The notes under the pieces are model-generated. The model was not told where the DNA came from and did not search any database. It saw only the letters and a list, made by a program, of their open reading frames with translations. Positions 7,404 through 15,475 of a stretch of DNA of 29,732 bases are shown piece by piece; position 1 is the stretch's first letter, and each line of letters begins with the position of its first letter. The translations under genes and the position numbers were made by a program. This DNA is from UBA1205 sp045534635. Its GTDB lineage: Bacteria; Bacteroidota; Bacteroidia; Bacteroidales; WCHB1-69. The stretch is from positions 1 through 29,732 of the forward strand of contig JAZSKB010000009.1 in assembly GCA_045534635.1 (NCBI GenBank). Reading direction: 5' to 3'.

Positions 7404-10007
7404 TTAATTCAATAATTTTTTAATTTCATTGAGTTTCATCAATGCTTCTACAGGAGTAAGCGTTTCGATATTTATGTTAAGAATATCTTCTTTTATCTGT
7501 AAAAGCAATGGGTCGTCAAGATGAATAAAACTTAATTGATAAGCATTATCTTTTGGTGGAGGAGCAAAACTTTTATTTATATTTTTACTTTGAGAACCTT
7601 CTAATTTTTTTAAAATTTCGGATGCTCTATTGAGAACTTCTATTGGCATTCCTGCCATACGAGCCACATGAATTCCGAAAGAATGTTCTGTACCTCCACT
7701 TGCTAACTTTCTTAAAAATAAAACTTTATTGTTTATTTCTTTTACTGTTACATGAAAATTGCGAATACGATGGAAAGTATCAGCCATTTGATTTAATTCG
7801 TGATAATGTGTTGCAAACAATACTTTCGCATGATATAATTTATGTTCATGTAAAAATTCTGTTATAGCCCATGCGATGGAGACACCATCGTAAGTACTTG
7901 TCCCTCTGCCTATTTCATCTAACAATACCAAACTTCTATTGGAAATATTGTTCAAAATACTTGCTGTTTCGTTCATTTCTACCATAAAAGTAGATTCTCC
8001 AGAAGAAATATTATCGGAGGCACCTACACGAGTAAAGATTTTATCTACAATTCCAATAGTTGCTTTTTTTGCAGGAACAAAAGAGCCTATTTGTGCCATT
8101 AACACTATCAATGCTGTTTGACGCAATAAGGCAGATTTTCCTGACATATTTGGACCTGTTATGATAAGTATTTGTTGTTGTTCATTATCCAAATAAATAT
8201 CATTGGAGATATATTTTTCACCAATAGGCAATTTTGTTTCTATAACAGGGTGCCTACCTTTTTCAATATCTATTGCATAACCATCGTTTACTTCTGGACG
8301 CGTGTAATGATTTGTTTTGGCAACATGAGCAAAACTATACAAAACATCTAATTGTGCTATAATTTGGGCATTTATTTGTATCGGTTGTATCCAATCCAAT
8401 GCAGAAGCTAACAAAGAATTATAAATTCTTTGTTCTATTGCAATAATTTTTTCTTCTGCTCCCAATATTTTTGTTTCATACGCTTTAAGTTCTTCTGTTA
8501 TATAACGTTCTGCATTAGTAAGCGTTTGTTTACGTATCCATTCTTCAGGAACTTTGTATTTATGTGTATTTGTAACTTCTAAATAATACCCAAAAACATT
8601 GTTGTATCCTATTTTTAAAGAAGAAATGCCTGTACGTTCCATTTCTCTTCTTTGCAAATCTAACAAATAATCTTTTCCGCTATTTGCAATGTATCGCAAT
8701 TCATCTAATTCTTTATCAACACCATTTTTGATAACACCTCCTTTTTGAACATTTACTGGTGGGTCTTCACAAAGTGTATTTTCTATTTTTGTTCTTATTG
8801 GTTTTACAAGATTGATTTGACTTTCCAATTTTTGAAAACCAATATCATCAATACTTTGTAAAATTTTCTTTATTTCTTCAACAGCATAAAGGGCTTTTTT
8901 CATTTGAATCAATTCTCTTGGGTTTGCTCTTGATACTGCTACTTTTGATATCAATCGTTCTAAATCTCCGATAAGATTTATTTGTTTTTGAATTGACGAT
9001 GTTTTTCGTTCATTGTCAATCATAAATTCTACTAAATGTAATCTTTCTTCTATTGCCAATTTGTCTTTCAATGGCATCAAAAGCCACTTCCGTAACAAAC
9101 GAGAACCCATTGGAGAAATGGTTTTGTCTATTACATTCAACAACGTAACTGCTTCGTTGTTAGCAGATTCTATTATTTCCAAATTACGTATTGTAAATCT
9201 ATCTAACCATACATAATTGCTTTCATCAATACGAGATATTTTGGTAATATGAGAAACACTATTGTGTTGAGTTTCAAATAAATAATGCATTGCTGCTCCT
9301 GCTGCAACCAAAGCATCTACCATATTTTCTACACCAAAACCTTTGAAAGAATTGACATTAAAATGTTTAAGTAATAAATCTTGGGTAAATTCAGAAGTAA
9401 AAACCCAATCTTCAAATGTTGAACAGAAAAATTTTTCTCCAAAAATAGATTTGAATTGAGATAATTGATTTTTTTCTACAATTATTTCGCTTGGATGAAA
9501 GCTTTGTAACAATTTATCTATATATGTTTCTTTGCCTTCGGCGACATAAAATTCTCCTGTAGAAATATCTAAAAATGAAACACCAACATGTTGTCCAAAA
9601 TGTATTGCGGCTAAAAAATTATTTTGACGAGTTTCTAATATTTTATCATTGTACGATACTCCCGGAGTAACCAATTCTGTTACACCTCTTTTTACCAATG
9701 TTTTAGTTTGTTTTGGGTCTTCTAATTGGTCACAAATTGCCACTTTGAAACCTGCTCTGACCAATTTTGGCAAATAAGTATCCAAAGCATGATATGGAAA
9801 TCCTGCTAATTCCATATCAGCAGCGGCTCCATTGCTTCGTTTAGTAAGAACTATTCCCAATATTTTAGATGTTTTTATCGCATCTTCTCCAAATGTTTCA
9901 TAAAAATCTCCCACTCGAAACAACAACAAAGCTTCTGGATACTTTGCCTTAAAAGCATTGTATTGTTTCATTAATGGGGTCTCGTTTGTTTCTCTCAACT
10001 TTGTCAA
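7404..10007 (-). CDS. mutS: DNA mismatch repair protein MutS
   Basis: This 867-residue protein recognises mispaired bases and starts mismatch repair. The mismatch-reading motif is F35-Y-E37 in GDFYETF, so it is a true MutS1. Connector and lever domains follow, then the ABC ATPase domain with Walker A GPNMSGKS (about residue 618), Walker B LVLLDEIGRGTS and the ATHYHEL histidine switch. A C-terminal helical tail (VEALMKLNEIKKLL) is present. The start is uncertain: a TTG at 10007 gives the usual short lead before TPLMKQY, an in-frame TAG lies just upstream, and the first ATG is at that internal methionine. A TACCTTTG promoter box is only about 20 nt upstream, giving a very short leader. Confidence 0.97.
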   Translation of the reverse strand: MTKLRETNETPLMKQYNAFKAKYPEALLLFRVGDFYETFGEDAIKTSKILGIVLTKRSNGAAADMELAGFPYHALDTYLPKLVRAGFKVAICDQLEDPKQTKTLVKRGVTELVTPGVSYNDKILETRQNNFLAAIHFGQHVGVSFLDISTGEFYVAEGKETYIDKLLQSFHPSEIIVEKNQLSQFKSIFGEKFFCSTFEDWVFTSEFTQDLLLKHFNVNSFKGFGVENMVDALVAAGAAMHYLFETQHNSVSHITKISRIDESNYVWLDRFTIRNLEIIESANNEAVTLLNVIDKTISPMGSRLLRKWLLMPLKDKLAIEERLHLVEFMIDNERKTSSIQKQINLIGDLERLISKVAVSRANPRELIQMKKALYAVEEIKKILQSIDDIGFQKLESQINLVKPIRTKIENTLCEDPPVNVQKGGVIKNGVDKELDELRYIANSGKDYLLDLQRREMERTGISSLKIGYNNVFGYYLEVTNTHKYKVPEEWIRKQTLTNAERYITEELKAYETKILGAEEKIIAIEQRIYNSLLASALDWIQPIQINAQIIAQLDVLYSFAHVAKTNHYTRPEVNDGYAIDIEKGRHPVIETKLPIGEKYISNDIYLDNEQQQILIITGPNMSGKSALLRQTALIVLMAQIGSFVPAKKATIGIVDKIFTRVGASDNISSGESTFMVEMNETASILNNISNRSLVLLDEIGRGTSTYDGVSIAWAITEFLHEHKLYHAKVLFATHYHELNQMADTFHRIRNFHVTVKEINNKVLFLRKLASGGTEHSFGIHVARMAGMPIEVLNRASEILKKLEGSQSKNINKSFAPPPKDNAYQLSFIHLDDPLLLQIKEDILNINIETLTPVEALMKLNEIKKLLN

Positions 10008-10027
10008 TTTCTATTTTTTTTTATATG

Positions 10028-10035
10028 CAAAGGTA
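10028..10035 (-). promoter_or_regulatory. -7 promoter box for mutS
   Basis: On the minus strand the bases read TACCTTTG, fitting TAnnTTTG. It lies about 20 nt from the TTG start of mutS, so the transcript would have a leader of roughly 13 nt. If translation begins at the later ATG the leader would be about 50 nt. Confidence 0.65.
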
Positions 10036-10090
10036 GCATTATTAAATGAATCCTTTATCTTTTTTTCAAGAAAAATATTAACAAAAACTT

Positions 10091-11008
10091 TTATTTGATT
10101 TTATCTAAAATAAACGAAAGTTTTTTTTCTATTGTCCAATCAAATGGTATTTTGTTCATCAAAAAGCCATTCCTTTCCATTTTTTTGAACCATGTTTGTT
10201 GACGTTTGGCAAACTGACATATTGCTATTTGCAAAAGATTTTGCATTGTAGAAAAATCTATTTCTTTTGATAAATATTGTGCAATAAATTTATATTCTAA
10301 ACCATAATATTTTAATGTTTCTATGCTTATTCCTTGTTCAATCAATTTTTCCACTTCTTCTATCATTCCATTTTGTAAACGTTCTTGCAATCGTTTTGCT
10401 ATATTGTTCCTCAATAATTCTCGTGAAATATCTATATAAAAAAGATAATATTTATATTGTGGAAATGTTTTCGGTTGATGAGCTCTATAATATTTTTCTA
10501 TTTCCAATGCTCTTATAAGTCTTTCTCTATCAGATATATCACTAACATTGTGCAAAATTTTATATTCTTGAAGTTCTTCTATCAATTCTTGATTGGTTTT
10601 ATTTTCGCATTGTTTTCTAAACTCTTCATTTTTATCAACTTGCTCCAAACGATAACCTTTTAAAATTGCTTCTATATACATTCCTGTTCCGCCACAACAA
10701 ACTACTTTTTTTCCTTGTTGTGTTATTTGTTGATATGCTTTATCAAAATCTTGACGATATTCAAAAACATTGTATTGATATCCTGCTTCTACAATATCTA
10801 TCAGATGATATGGTATTTGTTGACCATTGATGATATATTCTTGTAAATCTTTCCCTGTACCAATGTCCATTCCTCGATATACTTGTCGAGAATCTACACT
10901 AATAATTTCTGCATCAATTGTTTGTGATAAATTAACTGCTAAATTTGTTTTGCCACAAGCTGTGGGTCCAACAATACAAATAAGAGGATTATTATCTGTT
11001 TGTAACAC
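10091..11008 (-). CDS. miaA: tRNA dimethylallyltransferase
   Basis: This 305-residue enzyme adds a dimethylallyl group to A37 of tRNAs that read codons starting with U, the first step toward ms2i6A. The P-loop is GPTACGKT at residues 14-21, followed by the family motifs ISVDSRQVYRGMDIGTGK, IPYHLIDIV and VCCGGTGMYIEAIL. The length is usual. The start codon is GTG at 11008, and the gene overlaps the last 17 nt of the upstream secreted-protein gene, so the two are probably translated in a coupled manner. mutS starts 83 nt downstream with its own promoter box. Confidence 0.96.
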   Translation of the reverse strand: MLQTDNNPLICIVGPTACGKTNLAVNLSQTIDAEIISVDSRQVYRGMDIGTGKDLQEYIINGQQIPYHLIDIVEAGYQYNVFEYRQDFDKAYQQITQQGKKVVCCGGTGMYIEAILKGYRLEQVDKNEEFRKQCENKTNQELIEELQEYKILHNVSDISDRERLIRALEIEKYYRAHQPKTFPQYKYYLFYIDISRELLRNNIAKRLQERLQNGMIEEVEKLIEQGISIETLKYYGLEYKFIAQYLSKEIDFSTMQNLLQIAICQFAKRQQTWFKKMERNGFLMNKIPFDWTIEKKLSFILDKIK

Positions 11009-11768
11009 CTTTTTTATATTCTATAAATTTTTTGGAAATCATTTTTTCAATTTCTACTTCCGAAGATATTGCCAATGTATAATAAGAAAACGCACAATAA
11101 AGCATAAATTCATCTAATTCTGTTCCTTGTAAATTTGTAATTCGTTGAACTATATTTCTATTGTATTTTTGAGATAATCGAATGACTTCATCTTGATTTT
11201 TTACCATCTCCTGATAGGTTTTGTCTAATTTTGCCTTACGGCTAAATTTTTCATACAGAAATGTTATCGGTGATGCCAATGGCGTATTTGCCAACAGGTT
11301 TCCACTCTCTGACTTTTTCGAATATTGTGCTTTTTCTTCTTCACTTAAATTAACATCTATTTCTACTTTTTCTTTTGGTGTTTTTTTTGCTAAATCTTTT
11401 ACGAAAAGAGGATATGGTTTCATTGCATAAACAGTGAAGTTTTTCAACATAATAGACTTCATTACCAATCGAATAAAATAATTGTTTTTCAATTGAATAA
11501 CACTATCTGTTGCTACAATTACCTCCATTTCAAATCCTACTCTTGTTATTGCCAAAGTATCGTTTTGTTTTATTCTAATAGCATAATTGCCTTGTTTGTC
11601 TGAAAAGGTCATCATTCCTGAAGACATATTGTGAACACAAGCGTTTTCCAATGGTTGTACTGTAACAAAATCTACTACACGACCTTTAAAAACAAATCGC
11701 TCTTGAGCTGATATTTGAATTATCAGCAACAAGAAACCAACAATCGCTAAATAACGTTTTACTTTCAT
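10992..11768 (-). CDS. Exported protein with a carboxypeptidase-regulatory-like domain
   Basis: This 258-residue protein starts with a clear signal peptide (MKVKRYLAIVGFLLLIIQISAQ, cleavage probably after SAQ). Residues about 27-100 look like the CarboxypepD_reg-like beta sandwich common in Bacteroidota envelope proteins (FKGRVVDFVTVQPLENACV, then DKQGNYAIRI and VGFEME). The C-terminal ~150 residues are charged and probably helical, with no family I know. It is likely periplasmic or outer-membrane associated. Its 3' end overlaps miaA by 17 nt. Its promoter region is copy B of the dispersed repeat that also precedes prfA. Confidence 0.85.
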   Translation of the reverse strand: MKVKRYLAIVGFLLLIIQISAQERFVFKGRVVDFVTVQPLENACVHNMSSGMMTFSDKQGNYAIRIKQNDTLAITRVGFEMEVIVATDSVIQLKNNYFIRLVMKSIMLKNFTVYAMKPYPLFVKDLAKKTPKEKVEIDVNLSEEEKAQYSKKSESGNLLANTPLASPITFLYEKFSRKAKLDKTYQEMVKNQDEVIRLSQKYNRNIVQRITNLQGTELDEFMLYCAFSYYTLAISSEVEIEKMISKKFIEYKKGVTNR

Positions 11769-11781
11769 TTTTCAACAATAT

Positions 11782-11868
11782 TTTGCAAAGATAACATTTT
11801 TTGTAGAAACCGTAAAATGTTTTGCAAATTTTTTCTTGAAAGACTATCTCTTTGACATGTTTACAACC
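11782..11868 (-). repeat. Promoter-containing dispersed repeat, copy B (inverted relative to copy A at 1741-1826)
   Basis: The reverse complement matches 1741-1826 at about 78 of 87 aligned positions. The conserved part runs from GGTTGTAAACATG to the TATCTTTGCAAA promoter box and stops there; the two downstream genes are unrelated. AAAAGTGTG recurs further upstream (11885-11894), so the original unit may reach 110-130 bp. It lies between the secreted-protein gene and the CRISPR array. Confidence 0.8.
11786..11793 (-). promoter_or_regulatory. -7 promoter box for the exported protein gene and miaA
   Basis: On the minus strand this reads TATCTTTG, a perfect box 18 nt from the ATG at 11768. It forms the downstream end of dispersed repeat copy B. 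Confidence 0.7.
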
Positions 11869-11957
11869 AACTAAAAAAAAATATCACACTTTTTGGATAA
11901 AATATTACATAATTTGTTTTTACTTTTTATGTTAAAGTTATATTAATCACAAATTAT

Positions 11958-13247
11958 AGTATGCTTAAAAACAGTCTTAATTGTATCTTTGCAGTCTAAA
12001 ACAGTTTGGTGGAAAAGTGCCCATTCTCTCTTATGTTGTGAATTGCTTTCAAATTAATTGTATCTTTGCAGTCTAAAACAGTAGAAATTGTGCCATTTGA
12101 ATTTGCATATTGTTGTGAATTGCTTTCAAATTAATTGTATCTTTGCAGTCTAAAACAGTTTTTCAATGATATTAGTGATGAAGCAATAGGTTGTGAATTG
12201 CTTTCAAATTAATTGTATCTTTGCAGTCTAAAACAGTGGAATAAACAAAAACCTTGCTGCGTCTTAGTTGTGAATTGCTTTCAAATTAATTGTATCTTTG
12301 CAGTCTAAAACAGTTTTTTTATTCTTAAAATTGCTTCTTCCTCAGTTGTGAATTGCTTTCAAATTAATTGTATCTTTGCAGTCTAAAACAGTTGTTTAAA
12401 GATCTTAGTGATGAAGCAATCGGTTGTGAATTGCTTTCAAATTAATTGTATCTTTGCAGTCTAAAACAGTGAAAAGGCATGCTGTTGATATAACGACCTT
12501 GTTGTGAATTGCTTTCAAATTAATTGTATCTTTGCAGTCTAAAACAGTTTTTTCGGGTGTTAATACATTTCAAGGCGAGTTGTGAATTGCTTTCAAATTA
12601 ATTGTATCTTTGCAGTCTAAAACAGTGCAATGGTGATGAGACTTTGGAAGGTTTAAGTTGTGAATTGCTTTCAAATTAATTGTATCTTTGCAGTCTAAAA
12701 CAGTTCAAGGTCAAGCTGCGCGTGCAAACATGCAGTTGTGAATTGCTTTCAAATTAATTGTATCTTTGCAGTCTAAAACAGTCTGGAAATGCTGACCCTT
12801 TTTCTGGTGTTGTTGTGAATTGCTTTCAAATTAATTGTATCTTTGCAGTCTAAAACAGTAAAAAGGAGTTACAAACATTAATTAAGCAGTTGTGAATTGC
12901 TTTCAAATTAATTGTATCTTTGCAGTCTAAAACAGTCGCCTTGGTCGACCTGAGTATGTTGCGGGTGTTGTGAATTGCTTTCAAATTAATTGTATCTTTG
13001 CAGTCTAAAACAGTACAAGCTTTTAGATATTATTATGGCCAGTTGTTGTGAATTGCTTTCAAATTAATTGTATCTTTGCAGTCTAAAACAGTCGGGAACT
13101 TTTACATATACTTGATAATATGTTGTGAATTGCTTTCAAATTAATTGTATCTTTGCAGTCTAAAACAGTTTGCAAATAAGACGCCGCTAAATTTTTATTG
13201 TTGTGAATTGCTTTCAAATTAATTGTATCTTTGCAGTCTAAAACAGT
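11958..13247 (+). CRISPR. Type II-C CRISPR array: 1 degenerate + 16 identical 48-nt repeats, 16 spacers
   Basis: Sixteen repeats with no visible differences begin at 12035, 12112, 12190, 12267, 12345, 12423, 12501, 12579, 12657, 12735, 12812, 12889, 12967, 13045, 13122 and 13200. Each starts GTTGTGAATTGC and ends CTAAAACAGT. Spacers are 29 or 30 nt. A seventeenth copy (11958-12005) matches only at repeat positions 20-48. Repeat nt 1-26 are complementary to the tracrRNA at 20353-20377, which fixes the crRNA strand as plus. Repeat nt 27-34 are TATCTTTG, a perfect promoter box on the same strand. The array is thus transcribed toward cas2, convergent with the cas operon, as in Neisseria-type II-C loci where repeats carry promoters. 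Spacers 3 and 6 are closely related to each other. Confidence 0.98.
11977..12005 (+). promoter_or_regulatory. Degenerate first repeat retaining only the promoter half
   Basis: These 29 nt are identical to positions 20-48 of the consensus repeat, including TATCTTTG at 11984-11991. The preceding 19 nt are unlike the consensus 5' part. The first spacer starts at 12006, so this box is placed to drive the first crRNA, whose tracr-pairing handle comes from the next repeat. Confidence 0.75.
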
Positions 13248-13302
13248 ACACTGTCTGTAAAGGATTAAAAAACAACATTTTACATACTGTTTTAGAATAA
13301 AA
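13248..13302. other. Cas-proximal flank of the array (candidate leader / spacer-integration side)
   Basis: This 55-nt AT-rich stretch separates the last intact repeat from the terminator next to cas2. It contains ACTGTTTTAGA at 13286-13296, the exact reverse complement of the last 11 nt of the repeat (TCTAAAACAGT at 13237-13247), 38 nt apart. The far end of the array has the worn repeat, so this end is the likelier site of new spacer insertion. That polarity is inference. Confidence 0.45.
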
Positions 13303-13341
13303 AAAACGGGAGTGTAAGTACTTGAAATTCACTCTCGTTTT
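13303..13341. terminator. Bidirectional terminator between the CRISPR array and the cas operon
   Basis: AAAACGGGAGTG (13303-13314) pairs with CACTCTCGTTTT (13330-13341) over 12 positions with one G-U pair and a 15-nt loop. A runs on the left and T runs on the right make it work in both directions. It lies 21 nt past the cas2 stop and about 55 nt past the last repeat, so it can stop both convergent transcripts. Confidence 0.85.
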
Positions 13342-13362
13342 TTGTTTTTTTATTTCTATTTG

Positions 13363-13695
13363 TTAGAATAACTCCAGCTGAATAGATGGCGGTTTTGTAG
13401 GAATAACCTTTTTTCCATGAAAAATTTCCATAGAACCAAATTGCTTGTCTGTGATATGCAATATGACTACTTCTCCTTTTTCGGGAACCATATTTTTAAC
13501 TCTATTTATATGTACATTTACATTTTCCATACTTGGACAATGTCTTACATAAATAGAAAATTGAAACATTGTAAAACCGTCTTTTTGAAGATTTTTTCTA
13601 AAATCTGATGCCATTTTACGGTCTTTTTTGGTTTCTGTTGGCAAATCAAAAAAAACTAAAATCCACATAATTCGATATTCACTAAAACGTTGCAT
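13363..13695 (-). CDS. cas2: CRISPR-associated endonuclease Cas2
   Basis: This 110-residue protein forms the dimeric core of the Cas1-Cas2 spacer-integration complex. The ferredoxin-like fold begins with the strand IMWILVFFDLP, with the conserved aspartate D17. FRKNLQKDGFTMFQFSIYVRHC follows, typical of type II Cas2. The C-terminus PSIQLELF is also usual. Its ATG overlaps the cas1 stop by one base (TAATG), so translation is coupled. Base composition resembles the host genes rather than cas9. It is the last gene of the operon. Confidence 0.97.
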   Translation of the reverse strand: MQRFSEYRIMWILVFFDLPTETKKDRKMASDFRKNLQKDGFTMFQFSIYVRHCPSMENVNVHINRVKNMVPEKGEVVILHITDKQFGSMEIFHGKKVIPTKPPSIQLELF

Positions 13696-14639
13696 TATCT
13701 TTTATTTAAATCCATTATCGGATAAACAATTTTTCTGGATTCTCCACTAAAACATCTGTAAAGTGAGGCAGTTGTTTGTGTTGTGGCAATCATCAATGGA
13801 CTTTTTTGGTCATTGATACAAACATCTATCGTAGGAATTGTTAACAATATTTTTTTCAATTCTGTTGTTAATTCCTCTGGATGACCATTTTGTGATACAA
13901 TATTGCCTACTAATTCATCAACATACGGACGATATGGTTCCATTATATCATCTGCTAAACAATAGGCATTGTATCTATTATGGTGATGTATTCCCAATGT
14001 TGGTAACAAGCCACTACTAACCAATGACCTCGCTACTATCGCTCGAAGAATGGCATATCCATAATTCAATAAATTGTTAGGAGAAACTCCATTTCTATCT
14101 CGAACAAAATTGGTGATTTCTGGGAACATATTTTTCCAATAATATGCTGCTGCTCTTCCTTCTATATTGGTACTATCTCCACTTTTTACATTATTTATCC
14201 AAACATTCATACAGCCATCATCTATTTGATACAAACGTTTTAATACTGCCGCTTGATTGCTTATTTTCGCTTGTACCGTTTGTTGCCACAATTGTTTTTT
14301 CAAAGGTAAAGATAATTCTATCTGATGCCTAAATCGTTCACTTTGTGTTGTATTGCCTTCAAGGGGAAGCATTAAACCAATTGGCAAATGACTTTTATCG
14401 CAAGTAATTACAGCACAATTGTTCTCCAATAATGCTTCTATCAAACCTTGTGTTATTGTTATTTGTTTATTATCCAAAACAATAACGCCAATATCTTCTA
14501 TTGGAATTGTTGTTACTGCCGATTTCTTAAACGATTCGGGAAGTTCTGCTTTTTCTACTTCTGGCAATTTTATCACCAATTGACAATCTTTTAATGATAA
14601 ATAGGCAGGATTGCTGAAACAAAGTGTTTTCTTAATCAT
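13695..14639 (-). CDS. cas1: CRISPR-associated endonuclease Cas1 (type II)
   Basis: This 314-residue integrase subunit inserts new spacers into the array. The N-terminal beta domain shows TTIPIEDIGVIVLDN. The C-terminal helical domain carries the metal site: E160 in the EGRAAAYYW motif, a histidine in the HHHN stretch (218-220), and acidic residues in ADDIMEPYRPYVDE just after. Length and motifs are those of type II Cas1. The start is 6 nt after the BRO-N gene stop, and the stop overlaps the cas2 ATG. One sampled line (14401-14460) has 19 of 60 G+C, close to the surrounding chromosome and much below rhuM. Confidence 0.97.
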   Translation of the reverse strand: MIKKTLCFSNPAYLSLKDCQLVIKLPEVEKAELPESFKKSAVTTIPIEDIGVIVLDNKQITITQGLIEALLENNCAVITCDKSHLPIGLMLPLEGNTTQSERFRHQIELSLPLKKQLWQQTVQAKISNQAAVLKRLYQIDDGCMNVWINNVKSGDSTNIEGRAAAYYWKNMFPEITNFVRDRNGVSPNNLLNYGYAILRAIVARSLVSSGLLPTLGIHHHNRYNAYCLADDIMEPYRPYVDELVGNIVSQNGHPEELTTELKKILLTIPTIDVCINDQKSPLMIATTQTTASLYRCFSGESRKIVYPIMDLNKR

Positions 14640-14645
14640 AATGGA

Positions 14646-15473
14646 TTATTTTATTTCTTTTTTAGTTTTTTTAGGTAGAAAATTTTTCGGTGTAGAAACG
14701 CTTCTGCCAAGTTCTTTCTCGGTCTCTTTCCTTGCCACACCAGCCACATTTCCGCCTCTTTTTGCCACCTTTTTGTTTTCATTAAATGTTTCAGGCTGTT
14801 CTTTTTCGGAAATTTCTGTTGTTACACGTTCGCCAAGCATTGTGAAAATCAGTTCCAAGTCGTCCATGTGGTCGCGTAGGTTCTGATTTTTCTTGGTCAA
14901 TCCCTTGAACTCCTTGTATTCTGACGGTGTCATGCCGAAAGTCGCTTTTGAAATTTCGGCAGTGAGGATTGCGAAGTCGCGTTCTTCGGTAATGCCTCGT
15001 TTTTTCCATTCATCGGTTAGGTTCTGACGAATGGCAATTCCTCGCAAACGCTTGTCTATCCAATCTTTGGGATAACCTTTTTGTTCGTAGAGCAGCTTCA
15101 TCCGCTCTTGTGCCAGTTCGGGGTTTTCGATTTCGAGCATACGCTCATATCCGACCTGTGCCAACCATTGCTTGAAAGGTTCCGCCTTGGGTGAGGGGAT
15201 GGATTGGATAATGCGAAGCAAAATCGAAGTTTCTGCACAATCTGTCGCATATCTTTTTCCGTCAGAAGCTTCAAATTTCAGTTGTACGATTTTTTCGTAC
15301 AACTGAAAACCTTCCTTTAACAGCTTCTTTTTCAGGTCACTCCAATAGCGTTTTGGAATCGTACTGTCTGTCAGAACAGCAATTGTATCAATAATTGAGA
15401 AATACCATTGGTCCCGAATCTCATCATGATACGCTCTTATCTTCTTGTCTTGGAATAGTTTGATGTTACTCAT
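14646..15473 (-). CDS. BRO-N domain protein (phage antirepressor / DinD-like), inserted between cas9 and cas1
   Basis: The 275-residue product starts with a BRO-N-type domain (about residues 1-115): WYFSIIDTIAVLTDS, YWSDLKKKL, LYEKIVQLKFEASDGKRYATDCA and IQSIPSPKAEPFKQWLAQVG. The last of these is a signature of the BRO/DinD-like proteins of Bacteroidota. The middle part (115-220; ERDFAILTAEISKATFGMTPSEYKEFKGL) is also family-typical. The C-terminal ~50 residues are Lys-rich and low complexity. BRO-N domains occur in phage antirepressors and are thought to bind DNA. It follows rhuM by 2 nt and precedes cas1 by 6 nt, inside the operon. One sampled line (15061-15120) has 28 of 60 G+C, well above cas1. 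No link with CRISPR function is known to me. Confidence 0.87.
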   Translation of the reverse strand: MSNIKLFQDKKIRAYHDEIRDQWYFSIIDTIAVLTDSTIPKRYWSDLKKKLLKEGFQLYEKIVQLKFEASDGKRYATDCAETSILLRIIQSIPSPKAEPFKQWLAQVGYERMLEIENPELAQERMKLLYEQKGYPKDWIDKRLRGIAIRQNLTDEWKKRGITEERDFAILTAEISKATFGMTPSEYKEFKGLTKKNQNLRDHMDDLELIFTMLGERVTTEISEKEQPETFNENKKVAKRGGNVAGVARKETEKELGRSVSTPKNFLPKKTKKEIK

Positions 15474-15475
15474 AA

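Noticed and set aside
11769..11957. Conventional leader promoter on the left of the CRISPR array
   Set aside because: Apart from the degenerate repeat's own TATCTTTG, the only box here faces the other way, toward the exported-protein gene.
12315..12344. Reverse complement of spacer 5 shares GAAGCAAT with spacers 3 and 6
   Set aside because: Only about 8 continuous bases (12 of 14 with mismatches) and in the opposite orientation; too short to claim a common target.
15276..15308. Perfect 14-bp inverted repeat with a 5-nt loop inside the BRO-N gene
   Set aside because: It lies in the LYEKIVQLK motif that I recall as conserved in this family, so it is likely coincidental. It is unusually long, but there is no U run in the transcript to make it a terminator.
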